64,000 bases of DNA from assembly GCA_017427945.1 (NCBI GenBank), contig JAFRRT010000007.1, positions 19,438 to 83,437 of the forward strand. The letters run 5' to 3'. This stretch comes from Muribaculaceae bacterium. Its GTDB lineage: Bacteria > Bacteroidota > Bacteroidia > Bacteroidales > Muribaculaceae. Positions within the stretch are counted from its first letter, which is position 1, and each line of letters opens with the position of its first letter. Position numbers and translations under genes: made by a program. Below are positions 29,113-38,658 of this stretch, piece after piece. The notes beneath the pieces were generated by a model, which was given only the letters and a program-made list of their open reading frames with translations, did not search any database and was not told the origin of the DNA.

Positions 29113-29382
29113 ATGGCACATAAAAAAGGTGTCGGCAGTTCAAAGAACGGCCGCGAGAGCGAAAGCAAACGCCTCGGCGTGAAGATTTTTGGTGGTCAGT
29201 TTGCCAAGGCCGGTAACATCATCCGCCGTCAGCGCGGTACCCAGCACCGTCCGGGCAAGAACGTAGGAATGGGCAAGGACCACACCCTCTATGCTCTGGT
29301 TGACGGTACCGTAGAGTTCCAGCACCGCGCTGGTCACATCTACATCAACGTGAACGAGACTCCCAAGGAGGAACAGAACTAA
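29113..29382 (+). CDS. rpmA: 50S ribosomal protein L27
   Basis: Ribosomal protein near the peptidyl-transferase centre. The 89 residues start [20 protein letters not shown] and contain [20 protein letters not shown]. The N-terminus begins directly with the functional AHKKG tail, without the cleaved extension of Firmicutes. A strong terminator follows. Confidence 0.99.
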   Translation: MAHKKGVGSSKNGRESESKRLGVKIFGGQFAKAGNIIRRQRGTQHRPGKNVGMGKDHTLYALVDGTVEFQHRAGHIYINVNETPKEEQN

Positions 29383-29406
29383 GGAAATTAATCCCAACCC
29401 TAAGGG

Positions 29407-29447
29407 ACGAGGGTGAGCGCCGCAAGGCACTCACCCTCGTTATTTTT
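29407..29447 (+). terminator. Terminator of rplU-rpmA
   Basis: ACGAGGGTGAG pairs with CTCACCCTCGT at 29407-29440, followed by TATTTTTA. Confidence 0.88.
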
Positions 29448-29458
29448 AGTAGTGTTTT

Positions 29459-29490
29459 TTTGCTACTTCAAGAAAAAAAGCTTATTTTTG
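29459..29490 (+). promoter_or_regulatory. Promoter of the coiled-coil secreted protein gene
   Basis: TTTG at 29459-29462, 20 bases, then TATTTTTG at 29483-29490. The leader is about 85 bases. Confidence 0.78.
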
Positions 29491-29580
29491 CCCTGTACTT
29501 CCATCCTGAGCAGGGAACACCCCCGGATGGACTCCTATACAGAATTAAATCATATTAATAACCTTTAATAACTTTACGCT

Positions 29581-30759
29581 ATGAAGAATTCTATTAAAAC
29601 CCTGATGGTAGCCGCCATCACATTGGCTGCGATGAGCGTGCCCTCGACGGCAAACGCCCAGTTGGGCGGCTTGATGAAGAAAGCCAAGGACAAAGCCAAA
29701 GAAAAAGTTGAGCAAGTCGTTGACAAGAAAAAGAATGAAGTCGTGGAAAAGGGCAAAGAAAAGGCCAAAGATGCAAAAAACGATGCCAAGATGAAGGCCC
29801 TCGAGACCCAGCGCCCAACCCTGCCCTGGGTTATGGCCCAGGACGGCACGTACAACGGCTTCGGAATCGAGGAGTTTGTTGATCGCATGGCCGAGATGGA
29901 CATTACCGAGGATGGGTTGAGAGAACTCAGAAACCAATTGGATGCCCGCTTCAAGCACAACCACATTCTTGAAAAGATGAACTCCGGACCTGACATTGAT
30001 ACAAAACTCCAGGAGAACATCATGAAAGAGAATGAACGCTATTGGCAATTCTATGATAAAATCAGTTCCTGGACCCTCGTCTTGATCAACAGCACGAAAG
30101 TTACCGAAGATGCTGATGGCGCTGTGAGCGTTTCAACCAAAGGGAGCATGATGACGGCGAACAAGTACCGTGCAAAAGGTTCTGCTCAAGGCATCACCCT
30201 AGTGAGTCGTAACGGCAAATATGTTTTCGCTACCCTCGGCGGACAAGGTTCCTTCCTGAACGCTGAGGACCTGGAGGGTGCAAAAAAATGTGCTAAGCAG
30301 ATGCACTTGTTCCAGATTTTCACCAAGGACACCCCTCTGTTGTGGGACGAAGTCGGCGAGCAGTACAGTAATACAAAAAAATACATGTACTACAATCAGA
30401 ATGTGTATGCCAGTGCCGCAGATCAAGCCATCGCGAACAACACGCCCGAGAATATTGACTACAAGCCCATGCCCAAGGCAGGCTCCATGCAAGCCAAGTT
30501 CAAATCCGAGGCACTCGCTATCGCTAAAGCTGATGACCCCAAGGTCATCGATGTAGTTATCACCAGCAACGACTGGGATGTTGTGATGAAAGGTTTGGTA
30601 CCTGAGCGCCGCAACATCTATGGCTACTATATCACCCAGGACAAGCTCGGCAAGAAGTGCACAGAGCGCGTCTGGACCCAGAAATATCAGGGCAACGGCA
30701 ACTACGGCAAGCTGAAAGCCGGCGGCGTGGGTGTGTCGGCCGACTTCTATGTGAAGTAA
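29581..30759 (+). CDS. Secreted protein with Lys-rich coiled-coil N-terminal region, unknown function
   Basis: A 392-residue protein with a signal peptide ending PSTANAQ. Residues about 27-80 form a heptad-like Lys/Glu/Ala region (KKAKDKAKEKVEQVVDKKKN and on), probably a coiled coil. The rest is a soluble domain with segments such as YNGFGIEEFVDRMAEMDI and VIDVVITSNDWDVVMKGLVP that I do not recognise as a named family. It has its own promoter and terminator, so it is a single-gene unit. Location is probably periplasm or surface. Confidence 0.8.
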   Translation: MKNSIKTLMVAAITLAAMSVPSTANAQLGGLMKKAKDKAKEKVEQVVDKKKNEVVEKGKEKAKDAKNDAKMKALETQRPTLPWVMAQDGTYNGFGIEEFVDRMAEMDITEDGLRELRNQLDARFKHNHILEKMNSGPDIDTKLQENIMKENERYWQFYDKISSWTLVLINSTKVTEDADGAVSVSTKGSMMTANKYRAKGSAQGITLVSRNGKYVFATLGGQGSFLNAEDLEGAKKCAKQMHLFQIFTKDTPLLWDEVGEQYSNTKKYMYYNQNVYASAADQAIANNTPENIDYKPMPKAGSMQAKFKSEALAIAKADDPKVIDVVITSNDWDVVMKGLVPERRNIYGYYITQDKLGKKCTERVWTQKYQGNGNYGKLKAGGVGVSADFYVK

Positions 30760-30778
30760 CCGACTTAACGGATATTAC

Positions 30779-30815
30779 GAAGGGCGGCCACGCATGGTGA
30801 CCGCCCTTCTTCTAT
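30779..30815. terminator. Bidirectional terminator
   Basis: GAAGGGCGG pairs with CCGCCCTTC at 30779-30809, followed by TTCTATT. It lies between two convergent genes. Confidence 0.75.
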
Positions 30816-30833
30816 TATAGTGTTAAATGTTTA

Positions 30834-31277
30834 TTAGTATTCCTCGGCCTCAACATCAATGACGCGCGGGTCATTGGGGTTGTAATGCGGAATCACGAAA
30901 TCGCTTTCCTCACCTTCCTCGGGACCGAACCAAGCCCGCAGCCGCTCGCGCGCCTTGCTTTCAATCTCGGGCGTAATGTACTTCTTGATTGTGAACAAGG
31001 CCCAAGCCAGCGCAGCGAGGTCGTCGGTAAAGCCTAACCCCAGGATGGCGTCAGGAATGAAGTCCAACGGCAGGATGAAGTAACCCAAAGCCCCAAGCAC
31101 CTTGATTTTCAACTTGGTGGGCACGGCAGGATCCCGCGAGACATAATAGAGCACGAGCACATAATAGACTGCCTTGCGGCCCGCTTTCTGCGCCACCTTC
31201 TTGAGTTTCTTCCACAACTTGTTGTCGTTGAAGTAACGTGCGTAATCATCAAGGTTGATATTTCTGTTCCCTGTCAT
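30834..31277 (-). CDS. DUF1232 (YkvA-like) membrane-associated protein
   Basis: A 147-residue protein with the DUF1232 core: YYVSRDPAVPTKLKIKVLGA followed by LGYFILPLDFIPDAILGLGF and TDDLAALAWALFTIKKYI, covering about residues 40-100. The family is widespread and of unknown function; the hydrophobic core suggests membrane association. The C-terminal 40 residues are acidic. Single gene on the minus strand. Confidence 0.9.
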   Translation of the reverse strand: MTGNRNINLDDYARYFNDNKLWKKLKKVAQKAGRKAVYYVLVLYYVSRDPAVPTKLKIKVLGALGYFILPLDFIPDAILGLGFTDDLAALAWALFTIKKYITPEIESKARERLRAWFGPEEGEESDFVIPHYNPNDPRVIDVEAEEY

Positions 31278-31435
31278 TGTTTTCAGTTAAATTGGTTCAG
31301 TCAACACACCTATCACAGCAAATCCCGTGCCAAGCTCAGGAAGGCAGGCTGGCAGCGGCTGTCATGGGCAATGCATACTCACTACAAAAATAGTAAACTG
31401 ATTTGTCGAGGAGATAGGGAGTTTTGTCGAATATA

Positions 31436-31467
31436 TTTGCATAATTACTGTCCGAGCCGTATTTTTG
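31436..31467 (+). promoter_or_regulatory. Promoter of the TolC-MacAB operon
   Basis: TTTG at 31436-31439, 20 bases, then TATTTTTG at 31460-31467, 33 bases before the tolC-like start. The 223-base gap upstream holds nothing else that I can name. Confidence 0.85.
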
Positions 31468-31500
31468 CAAAACAAATATCATTTATGATACATTAATATT

Positions 31501-32871
31501 ATGAATTCAATCAAAAAATACATCTTGACAGGATGCATCGGACTATTGTGCGCCGGCGGAGCCATCGCTCAAGACAGCACGGCAGTAGCCGTCGAGAAGC
31601 CCTATGCCTGGACGTTGCAGGACTGCATCGACTGGGCAAAGAAGCAGAACATCACCATCCAGCGCAACAAAGTGAACGTGCGCAGTTCGGCGCTTGATTT
31701 GGAGAACGCCAAAAACAACCGTCTTCCCACCGTGAATTTTTCCAGTAATCAGCAGGTGGGTTACAGGCCGTTCCAGGAGAGCCACAGCGCTGTCATCGGG
31801 AGCGAAATCATCAGTTCCAACAACAGGGCAAGCTATAGCGGCAGCTATGGCGTGAACGCCTCGATGAGCCTCTATGACGGCGGCCAAATCAAGAACAACA
31901 TCAAATTGGCCGAAATCAACTCGCAGATTGCCGAGTTGAACGTACTCGCCAGCGAGTTGTCTATCGAGGAGCAAATCACACAACTCTATATCCAAATCCT
32001 CTATTCACAGGACGCCCTGAGGCAAGACGACGAACTCATTGCCCTGGGACAGACACAGCTGGACCGCGCCGTAGCGCTCAAGAAAGCCGGCTTGCTGAAC
32101 AAGGCCGACGTCTCGCAACTGGAGTCGCAACTTGCCCAGGACAAATACCAGAAGGTGGCCGACGAGACCACCCTCGACAATTATCGCCTGCAGCTCAAGC
32201 AGATTATGGAGCTCGACGGTGACGAGAACCTGACGCTTGCCGACCCCAATCTCGAGGCCGACGTGCTTGCCGAATTGCCCAGCAAGCAGCTGGTTTATCA
32301 GCATGCCGTAGAGACGCGTCCCGAGCTCAAGGTCCAGCAACTTGCCATGGACCGCACCTATATTGACGAGAAAATCGCCGAGGCATCGGGCAAACCCAAC
32401 GTGAGCGCCAGTGCAGGCATCAACACGAGCAACAGTACAGGCAACGGCAACATGTTCACCCAGCTCAAGAACCAGTGGAACAACGGCGTGGGCGTGTCGG
32501 TGAGCATCCCCATCTGGGACCACGGAAAGACCAAGAACGCCGTCGCCAAGGCACGTCTCGAGCGCGAAACGACCTATCTGGACATGATTGATACCCAGAA
32601 GTCGTTGTGGAAGACCATCGAGAACTACTGGCTGCAGGCCCGCAGCAACCAGCAGCGCTACGTGGCTGCCAAGGAAAACGTGGACTACTGCCGCGAGAGC
32701 TACAACCTCACCAGTGAGCAGTTCAGGCTCGGCATGAAGAACATCGTCGAGCTCACCCAGGACAAGACCAACCTGAGCAGTGCCATACAGCAGATGCTCC
32801 AAGCCAAGTATTTGGCTCTGCTCAACATGGCCATGCTCAAGTATTACAATGGCGAGAATATTCCGTTTTAA
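31501..32871 (+). CDS. TolC family outer membrane efflux protein
   Basis: Outer-membrane channel of a tripartite exporter. The 456 residues have a signal peptide ending GGAIAQ and the long alpha-helical hairpins of the family: WTLQDCIDWAKKQNITIQ at the start, YDGGQIKNNIKLAEINSQIA, and the second repeat ending YNLTSEQFRLGMKNIVELTQ. It is the first gene of a set with the adaptor, ATPase and permease that follow on the same strand, so it likely docks with them. Confidence 0.95.
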   Translation: MNSIKKYILTGCIGLLCAGGAIAQDSTAVAVEKPYAWTLQDCIDWAKKQNITIQRNKVNVRSSALDLENAKNNRLPTVNFSSNQQVGYRPFQESHSAVIGSEIISSNNRASYSGSYGVNASMSLYDGGQIKNNIKLAEINSQIAELNVLASELSIEEQITQLYIQILYSQDALRQDDELIALGQTQLDRAVALKKAGLLNKADVSQLESQLAQDKYQKVADETTLDNYRLQLKQIMELDGDENLTLADPNLEADVLAELPSKQLVYQHAVETRPELKVQQLAMDRTYIDEKIAEASGKPNVSASAGINTSNSTGNGNMFTQLKNQWNNGVGVSVSIPIWDHGKTKNAVAKARLERETTYLDMIDTQKSLWKTIENYWLQARSNQQRYVAAKENVDYCRESYNLTSEQFRLGMKNIVELTQDKTNLSSAIQQMLQAKYLALLNMAMLKYYNGENIPF

Positions 32872-32882
32872 TGACTCAAACT

Positions 32883-32911
32883 GAAGTTTAAAGTTTAGAG
32901 TTTAGGGTTTA
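32883..32911. repeat. TTTAGAG-type short tandem repeat
   Basis: The gap between the tolC-like and macA-like genes contains four imperfect copies of TTTA(A/G)(A/G)G. Similar strings occur at 38128-38141, 42852-42908 and 60618-60641. Confidence 0.6.
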
Positions 32912-32948
32912 GAGAAGAGAGAGAACAACATCAATAAAGAATACAATA

Positions 32949-34160
32949 ATGAAAAAGAAAACCATCATCATTCTGGTACTGGCAGCCTTGCTGCTGGCGC
33001 TGTGCGCTTTCTTCATGCTGGGCAAGAAGAAAGCCGAGAGCAAAATCAGTTTCCAGACCACCGAAGTGACCACCGCCGACATTTCAACCAGCATCACCGC
33101 CACCGGCACCATCGAGGCAGTGACGACCGTCGAAGTGGGTACTCAGGTGTCGGGTATTGTCAACAAGCTGTATGTGGACTACAACAGCGTGGTCAAGAAA
33201 GGGCAGGTCATCGCTGTGCTTGACCGCACCAACCTTACCAGCGAGCTGACATCGGCCCAGGCCAACCTGCGCAGTGCGCAGACCGAGCTGGACTACCAGA
33301 AGAAGAATTATGCCCGCTATGCCGAACTGAAACAAAAGGACTTGGTAAGCGCCGCCGAGTATGACGTGGCGCTGCAGAGCTACCGCAAGGCGCAGGAGAG
33401 CGTCAAGGTTGCCCAGCAGAGCGTGTCACGCGCCAAGACCAACCTGGGTTATGCCACCATCTATTCGCCCATCGACGGCATCGTCATCAGCAAGTCGGTG
33501 GAGGAAGGACAGACCGTGGCTGCATCCTTCAGCACCCCCACCCTGTTCACCATCGCCAAGGACTTGACCGACATGCAGTGCATCGCCAACGTGGACGAGG
33601 CTGACATCGGCGGTGTGAAGGAAGGACAGCGCGTGACGTTTACTGTTGACGCCTTCCCCGACGACGTTTTCTCGGGCACCGTTAAGCAGGTGCGCCAAAA
33701 TGCCACCACAACAAACAACGTGGTGACCTATGAGGTAGTCATCTCGGCTCCCAATGCCGACCTGAAGCTCAAGCCCGGTCTCACCGCCAACGTGACCATC
33801 TTCACGTTGGAGCGCAACGGCGTGGTGTGTGTCCCCAGTGCAGCCCTGCGCTTCACCCCCGAGCCCAGCATCATCGGCAAGAAATATATCATCAAGGACA
33901 CTCCCGGTGAAAAGAAACTGTGGACCCTTGAGGGCAACGTCTTCACTGCCCACAAGGTGGAAACCGGCATCACCGACGGCGTGCACACCGAGATCAAGAG
34001 CGGCCTTGATGAGGGCACCAAGGTTGTGCTTGACCTCATCGTGGGACGCCCCGAGGGCGAGATGATGCCTCCCGGCGGCGACAATGAAGAGAACTCACCC
34101 TTTATGCCTGGTCCTCCGGGACGTAACAAGAACAAGGGTGGCAGCGGCCCCAAGAAATAA
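32949..34160 (+). CDS. macA: Periplasmic adaptor (MacA/HlyD-type membrane fusion protein)
   Basis: Links the inner-membrane ABC permease to TolC. The 403 residues have one N-terminal membrane anchor (IIILVLAALLLALCAFFML), a biotinyl-lipoyl-like half-motif (GTIEAVTTVEVGTQVSGIVN and ATIYSPIDGIVISKSVEEGQ), a coiled-coil hairpin (about 90-165) and beta-barrel domains. The C-terminal tail is Gly/Pro-rich. It is 21 bases before the ATPase gene. The symbol reflects the type; the substrate is not known. Confidence 0.93.
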   Translation: MKKKTIIILVLAALLLALCAFFMLGKKKAESKISFQTTEVTTADISTSITATGTIEAVTTVEVGTQVSGIVNKLYVDYNSVVKKGQVIAVLDRTNLTSELTSAQANLRSAQTELDYQKKNYARYAELKQKDLVSAAEYDVALQSYRKAQESVKVAQQSVSRAKTNLGYATIYSPIDGIVISKSVEEGQTVAASFSTPTLFTIAKDLTDMQCIANVDEADIGGVKEGQRVTFTVDAFPDDVFSGTVKQVRQNATTTNNVVTYEVVISAPNADLKLKPGLTANVTIFTLERNGVVCVPSAALRFTPEPSIIGKKYIIKDTPGEKKLWTLEGNVFTAHKVETGITDGVHTEIKSGLDEGTKVVLDLIVGRPEGEMMPPGGDNEENSPFMPGPPGRNKNKGGSGPKK

Positions 34161-34181
34161 ACCGCCACAAGCAATCACGAC

Positions 34182-34928
34182 ATGGCACAAAAACCAATCA
34201 TTGAACTGGAGAACATCCGCCGCGACTTTGTGGTGGGCGAGGAAGTGGTGCATGCCCTCAGGGGCGTCTCCTTCACCATCAACGAGGGCGAGTTTGTCAC
34301 CATCATGGGTACCTCGGGCTCCGGCAAATCCACGTTGCTTAACATCCTGGGTTGCCTTGACACCCCCACAAGCGGTGAGTATAAGCTTGACGGCACCCCC
34401 GTGCGCAAGATGAGCAAACCCCAACGCGCAATCCTCAGGAACCGCAAAATCGGCTTCGTCTTCCAGAACTATAACCTGCTGGCCAAGACCACCGCTGTCG
34501 AAAACGTGGAACTGCCGCTCATGTATAACGGCAGCGTGAGCGCCCGCGAACGCCGCGAACGGGCCGTCACCGCCTTGCAGCGCGTGGGACTGGGTGACCG
34601 CCTCAACCACAAGAGTAACCAGATGTCGGGCGGACAGATGCAGCGCGTCGCCATTGCACGCGCACTGGTCAACGACCCCGCCGTCATCCTTGCCGACGAG
34701 GCCACGGGTAACCTGGACACCCGCACGTCGTTTGAAATCCTGGTGCTGTTCCAGCAGCTGCATGCCGAGGGGCGCACCATCATCTTTGTGACGCACAACC
34801 CCGAGATTGCCGAATATTCCACGCGCACCATCAACCTGCGCGACGGCAAAGTGCGTGAGGACGTGGTGAACCACAACATCCTCAACGCCGCCGAGAAACT
34901 CGCCACTCTCCCCGTCAACGAAGATTAA
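34182..34928 (+). CDS. ABC transporter ATP-binding protein (MacB/LolD type)
   Basis: Cytoplasmic ATPase of the exporter. The 248 residues show Walker A GTSGSGKSTLLNILG (about residue 47), the Q-loop FVFQNYNLLAKTTAVENVEL, signature MSGGQMQRVAIARAL, Walker B VILADEATGNLD and the H-loop TIIFVTHNPEIAE. In enterobacterial MacB this domain is fused to the permease; here it is a separate gene. Confidence 0.97.
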   Translation: MAQKPIIELENIRRDFVVGEEVVHALRGVSFTINEGEFVTIMGTSGSGKSTLLNILGCLDTPTSGEYKLDGTPVRKMSKPQRAILRNRKIGFVFQNYNLLAKTTAVENVELPLMYNGSVSARERRERAVTALQRVGLGDRLNHKSNQMSGGQMQRVAIARALVNDPAVILADEATGNLDTRTSFEILVLFQQLHAEGRTIIFVTHNPEIAEYSTRTINLRDGKVREDVVNHNILNAAEKLATLPVNED

Positions 34929-34969
34929 AGTACAGTTACTATAGATTGTCACTATAAAAACTGAAAGAA

Positions 34970-36193
34970 ATGAACGGTACCAACCTATTCAAGATAGCGC
35001 TCAAGGCCATCAGCAACAACAAGATGCGCAGTTTCCTCACGATGCTGGGTATCATTATCGGTGTGGCGTCGGTCATCACCATGCTCGCCATCGGCCAAGG
35101 CTCCAAGCAGAGCATCAAGCAGAATATCAGCGAGATGGGCTCCAACATGATCATGATCAACCCCGGTGCCGACCGTGGTCCCGGTGGAGCGCGCCAGAGC
35201 GCCGACGAGATGCAGACATTGACACTCAAAGACTATCAGGACATCGTTGACCAGGCAAAATACCTGGCTGCGGTGAGCCCCAACGTGTCGAGCGGCGGTC
35301 AGTTCATCTTTGGCAACAACAACTACCAGAGCAGCGTCACCGGCGTGAGCGAGGGTTACCTGACTATCCGCCAGTTGACGGTCGAGAGCGGCACCATGTT
35401 CTCCGAAGCCGACATCAAGTCGGCTGCCAAGGTATGCGTCCTGGGCAAGACACTCGTCGATAACCTCTTCCCCAGCGGAGCCGACCCCATCGGGCAGGTC
35501 ATCCGTTTCAACGCCATCCCCATGAAGGTGGTCGGCGTGCTCAAGAGCAAGGGTTACAACTCCATGGGCATGGACCAGGATGACATCGTGCTGGCACCCT
35601 ACACCACCGTCATGAAGCGCGTGCTGGCACAAAATTACCTGCAGGGCATCTATGCCAGTGCCTTGACCGAGGAGATGACCGACATCGCCATTAAGGACGT
35701 GACCAGCATCCTGCGCATCAACCATAAGCTCCGTGAGGACGAGGAGGACAACTTCTCTATCCGCTCCCAGGAGGAAATCAGCTCAATGATGACCAGCACC
35801 ATGGACATGTTGACCATCCTGCTGGCTTGCATCGCCGGCATCTCGCTCGTCGTGGGTGGTATCGGCATCATGAACATCATGTATGTGAGCGTCACCGAGC
35901 GCACCAAGGAAATCGGCCTGCGCATGAGTGTCGGCGCCCGTGGCATCGACATCCTGAGCCAGTTCCTCATCGAGGCAGTCCTCATCAGTGTGACGGGCGG
36001 TATCATCGGCGTGCTCATAGGCATCGGCTTATCGATGCTGATGAAGTCACTGCTGCACTGGCCCGTCAGCATCCAGGCATGGACTGTGCTGCTCTCCTTC
36101 CTCGTCTGCACCGTCACGGGCGTGTTCTTCGGCTGGTATCCTGCCAAGAAGGCCGCCAACCTCGACCCCATCGAGGCCATCCGTTACGAGTGA
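34970..36193 (+). CDS. ABC transporter permease (MacB/FtsX type)
   Basis: Four-helix mechanotransmission permease. The 407 residues have an N-terminal membrane segment (SFLTMLGIIIGVASVITMLA), a large periplasmic MacB_PCD domain (about 45-270) and three C-terminal membrane helices (LLACIAGISLVVGGIGIMNI; AVLISVTGGIIGVLIGIGLS; VLLSFLVCTVTGVFFGWYPA). The ending AKKAANLDPIEAIRYE is the family signature. With the TolC, adaptor and ATPase genes it completes a tripartite exporter, probably for small molecules, peptides or lipids. Confidence 0.96.
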   Translation: MNGTNLFKIALKAISNNKMRSFLTMLGIIIGVASVITMLAIGQGSKQSIKQNISEMGSNMIMINPGADRGPGGARQSADEMQTLTLKDYQDIVDQAKYLAAVSPNVSSGGQFIFGNNNYQSSVTGVSEGYLTIRQLTVESGTMFSEADIKSAAKVCVLGKTLVDNLFPSGADPIGQVIRFNAIPMKVVGVLKSKGYNSMGMDQDDIVLAPYTTVMKRVLAQNYLQGIYASALTEEMTDIAIKDVTSILRINHKLREDEEDNFSIRSQEEISSMMTSTMDMLTILLACIAGISLVVGGIGIMNIMYVSVTERTKEIGLRMSVGARGIDILSQFLIEAVLISVTGGIIGVLIGIGLSMLMKSLLHWPVSIQAWTVLLSFLVCTVTGVFFGWYPAKKAANLDPIEAIRYE

Positions 36194-36240
36194 TGTTATC
36201 ATGGATTTTGTCTACGAGAAATCATTTTTTGTCGATATTA

Positions 36241-36272
36241 TTTGTAATGGTGAAAAGAGTTGACTATCTTTG
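36241..36272 (+). promoter_or_regulatory. Promoter of the two-component pair
   Basis: TTTG at 36241-36244, 20 bases, then TATCTTTG at 36265-36272. It shows that the kinase/regulator pair has its own start separate from the exporter operon. Confidence 0.85.
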
Positions 36273-36297
36273 CGATACGTAATTAAAAGATGTGAAG

Positions 36298-37383
36298 ATG
36301 ACCAAAACTCTTGTCGAAACTAAACCCAAATACCGCTATTTAGTCCTGCACGTGTTGTGTTGGGCGGTAGTTATTATTGCGCCACTGTTTTTCCACAGTT
36401 CCGAGGACTCCTGGCCCATGGTTTGGAACCGCTATGCACGTTCCCTTGGCGGAACGCTGTCGTGCATGCTGGTGTTCTATTTGAACTACATGTGGATTGT
36501 GCCGCGCTACATGCTCAAGAAGAAGGACTGGAAACGGTTCGTCCTCATCAACTTGTTTGTGCTGGTGCTGGCTGTGTTCTTTGTGGACTTGTGGCGCTGG
36601 ATGTGTCATCAGCTGTTGCCCGATCTCATTAACGTGACACAAAATACGTTCAGGAAGAAGCCGCCCCGTGCTTCGGGCTATTTCTATCTGGTGGTGTGGA
36701 ATATTCTGTGCATCGCGTTGGCGGTGGCAGTGCGCATGTACCAGCGGTGGCAACATCTCGAGGAGGCACGCAAGGAGGCCGAGACTGCACGCGCCGAGGC
36801 CGAGTTGAGCAACCTGCGCAACCAGCTCAACCCCCACTTCCTGCTGAACACGCTCAACAACATCTATGCCCTCATCGCCTTTGACCAGGACAAGGCACAG
36901 ACGGCAGTGGGTGAACTGAGCAAACTGCTGCGTCACGTGCTTTACGAGAACCAGCAGGACTATGTGCCGCTGTTCAAGGAAGCCGACTTCATGCGCAACT
37001 ACATCGAGCTGATGAAAATCCGCGTGACCGATAATGTGAAAATCGAGGACAACATCAATGTCCAGCCCAACGACTCGACTCCCGTGGCACCGCTCATCTT
37101 CATATCCCTCATCGAGAACGCCTTCAAACACGGCATCTCACCCCAGGGAAAAGGCGATATCAAAATCAACCTGTCGCAGACTAACGGCGACATCATCTGC
37201 GAGATCCACAACTCCTACTACCCCAAGCGCGAGAACGACAAGAGCGGCTCGGGCATTGGGCTGGAGCAGGTGAGCCGGCGCCTGGAGCTGATGTACCCCG
37301 GACGCTACACGTGGGAAAAGGGCATCACTGAGGACGGGACTGAATACTTCTCCAAAATAACCCTTAACACCAAGGAATCATGA
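36298..37383 (+). CDS. LytS/YehU-type sensor histidine kinase
   Basis: A 361-residue membrane kinase with four hydrophobic helices in the first 150 residues, then a short coiled coil (EEARKEAETARAEAELSNL) and the His_kinase domain: phosphoacceptor His in NQLNPHFLLNTLNNIYAL and the N-box LIENAFKHGISP, with GSGIGLEQVSRRL as the G-box. I use ATG 36298; a GTG at 36292 is an alternative. Its stop overlaps the regulator start by 4 bases. Its position right after the exporter suggests control of it, which is inference. Confidence 0.95.
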   Translation: MTKTLVETKPKYRYLVLHVLCWAVVIIAPLFFHSSEDSWPMVWNRYARSLGGTLSCMLVFYLNYMWIVPRYMLKKKDWKRFVLINLFVLVLAVFFVDLWRWMCHQLLPDLINVTQNTFRKKPPRASGYFYLVVWNILCIALAVAVRMYQRWQHLEEARKEAETARAEAELSNLRNQLNPHFLLNTLNNIYALIAFDQDKAQTAVGELSKLLRHVLYENQQDYVPLFKEADFMRNYIELMKIRVTDNVKIEDNINVQPNDSTPVAPLIFISLIENAFKHGISPQGKGDIKINLSQTNGDIICEIHNSYYPKRENDKSGSGIGLEQVSRRLELMYPGRYTWEKGITEDGTEYFSKITLNTKES

Positions 37384-38108
37384 TCATCAAGTGCGCCATC
37401 GTTGACGACGAGCCGCTGGCAGTGGAACTGCTGGCAAGCTACGTGAAAAAAATACCGTTTCTGGAACTCTGCGGCAAGTACAGCAATGCCACCGATGCCC
37501 TGCACGGCATCACCGAGCAGCCCGTGGACTTACTGTTCCTCGACATCCAGATGCCCGAACTCAATGGACTGGAGCTGAGCAAAATGCTGCCCGAGAACAC
37601 CCGCATCGTGTTCACCACGGCATTCGACCAGTATGCCGTCGACGGGTTCCGCGTCAACGCCCTGGACTACCTGTTGAAGCCCATCAGCTATGCCGACTTC
37701 CTGGAGGCGTGTAACAAGGCGATGCAGTGGTTCCAGCTCGTACAACAGCAAAATGAGCAGCCTGCCGCTACGGCGGCTCCTGCCGAGGAAATCAAGAGCA
37801 TCTTCGTCAAGAGCGAGTACAAGCTGCTGCAAATCAACCTTGACGACATCCGCTACATCGAGGGCCTGAAAGATTACGTGAAAATCTATACCGAGCAGTC
37901 TCCCCATCCCATCCTGTCATTGATGAACATGAAGGCCATCGAGCAGATGCTGCCCGCCTCACGCTTCATCAGGGTACACCGCTCCTTCATCGTGCAAAAG
38001 AGCAAAATACGCGAAATCGAGCGCAACCGCATCGTCTTTGGCGACGTGTACATCCCCATCGGCGACAGCTACAAGCAGGCCTTCCAAGACTTCATCAACG
38101 CCCGCTAA
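37380..38108 (+). CDS. LytTR response regulator
   Basis: A 242-residue regulator. Receiver domain (1-120): acidic pocket CAIVDDEPLAVELL, phosphoacceptor Asp in LFLDIQMPELNGLEL (about residue 58), Lys in YLLKPISYADF. DNA-binding LytTR domain (about 140-240): IRYIEGLKDYVKIYTE, RFIRVHRSFIVQKSKI. Partner of the upstream kinase, with a 4-base overlap. It would bind paired short repeats near its target promoters; I cannot point to such sites here. Confidence 0.96.
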   Translation: MIIKCAIVDDEPLAVELLASYVKKIPFLELCGKYSNATDALHGITEQPVDLLFLDIQMPELNGLELSKMLPENTRIVFTTAFDQYAVDGFRVNALDYLLKPISYADFLEACNKAMQWFQLVQQQNEQPAATAAPAEEIKSIFVKSEYKLLQINLDDIRYIEGLKDYVKIYTEQSPHPILSLMNMKAIEQMLPASRFIRVHRSFIVQKSKIREIERNRIVFGDVYIPIGDSYKQAFQDFINAR

Positions 38109-38658
38109 GCTGCTCGCTATGCTCGCAGTTTAAAGTTTAGGGAGCATCCGCGTTCGTTTTTTCTTGTCCGCGAATTTCGCGAATTTATCTAATTACTTTT
38201 GACCGTGCTGCACACGGAAAAACTTGTGCAAGTAGAAGGCCATGAAGTTTACTTCAATGGCTGAAGCGCCGCCAAGTTTATCAAAATTAAGCAAATTTAG
38301 AATAATCAACGTGAAGTGCTGATACTCAACTCCTCCCCTAAGATAGGGGAGGTGCCCGTTAGGGCGGAGGAGTATGACAGTACCGTTGAGAAATCATCTT
38401 GTAGCATCAACGCCCCCCGCCTTTCAGGCTCCCCCTCTAATCTTAGAGGGGGAATTGGCATCCGCGTTCGTTTTTTCTTGTCCGCGAATTAGACGAATTA
38501 TGCGAAAATATATTGTTAATTAGTTTAATTAGCCGACTATAAAATAATGGGCTGACGCGCTTCTTTTAGAAAAATCGATTATTTTTCTTGCGTAATCAAA
38601 AAAATATTACGTCCTTTGCATTATCAAATTTTAATAATGATTTTTTCATAATCAAGAT
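38109..38658. repeat. Non-coding repeat field before the AAA ATPase gene
   Basis: A 550-base gap without a gene, packed with repeats. (a) 38111-38140 is identical to 60602-60631. (b) A 33-bp direct repeat, identical at 38144-38176 and 38458-38490. (c) 38201-38276 matches the reverse complement of 60727-60802 at 70 of 76 bases. (d) Palindromic element at 38330-38372 with hairpins CCTCCCCT...AGGGGAGG and GCCCGTTAGGGC; its last 20 bases recur inside the DUF4105 gene. (e) A second hairpin, CCCCCTCTAA/TTAGAGGGGG, at 38431-38452. (f) AT-rich TTTAATTAGCCGACTATAAA near 38524-38543, echoed at 60835-60864. Confidence 0.85.
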
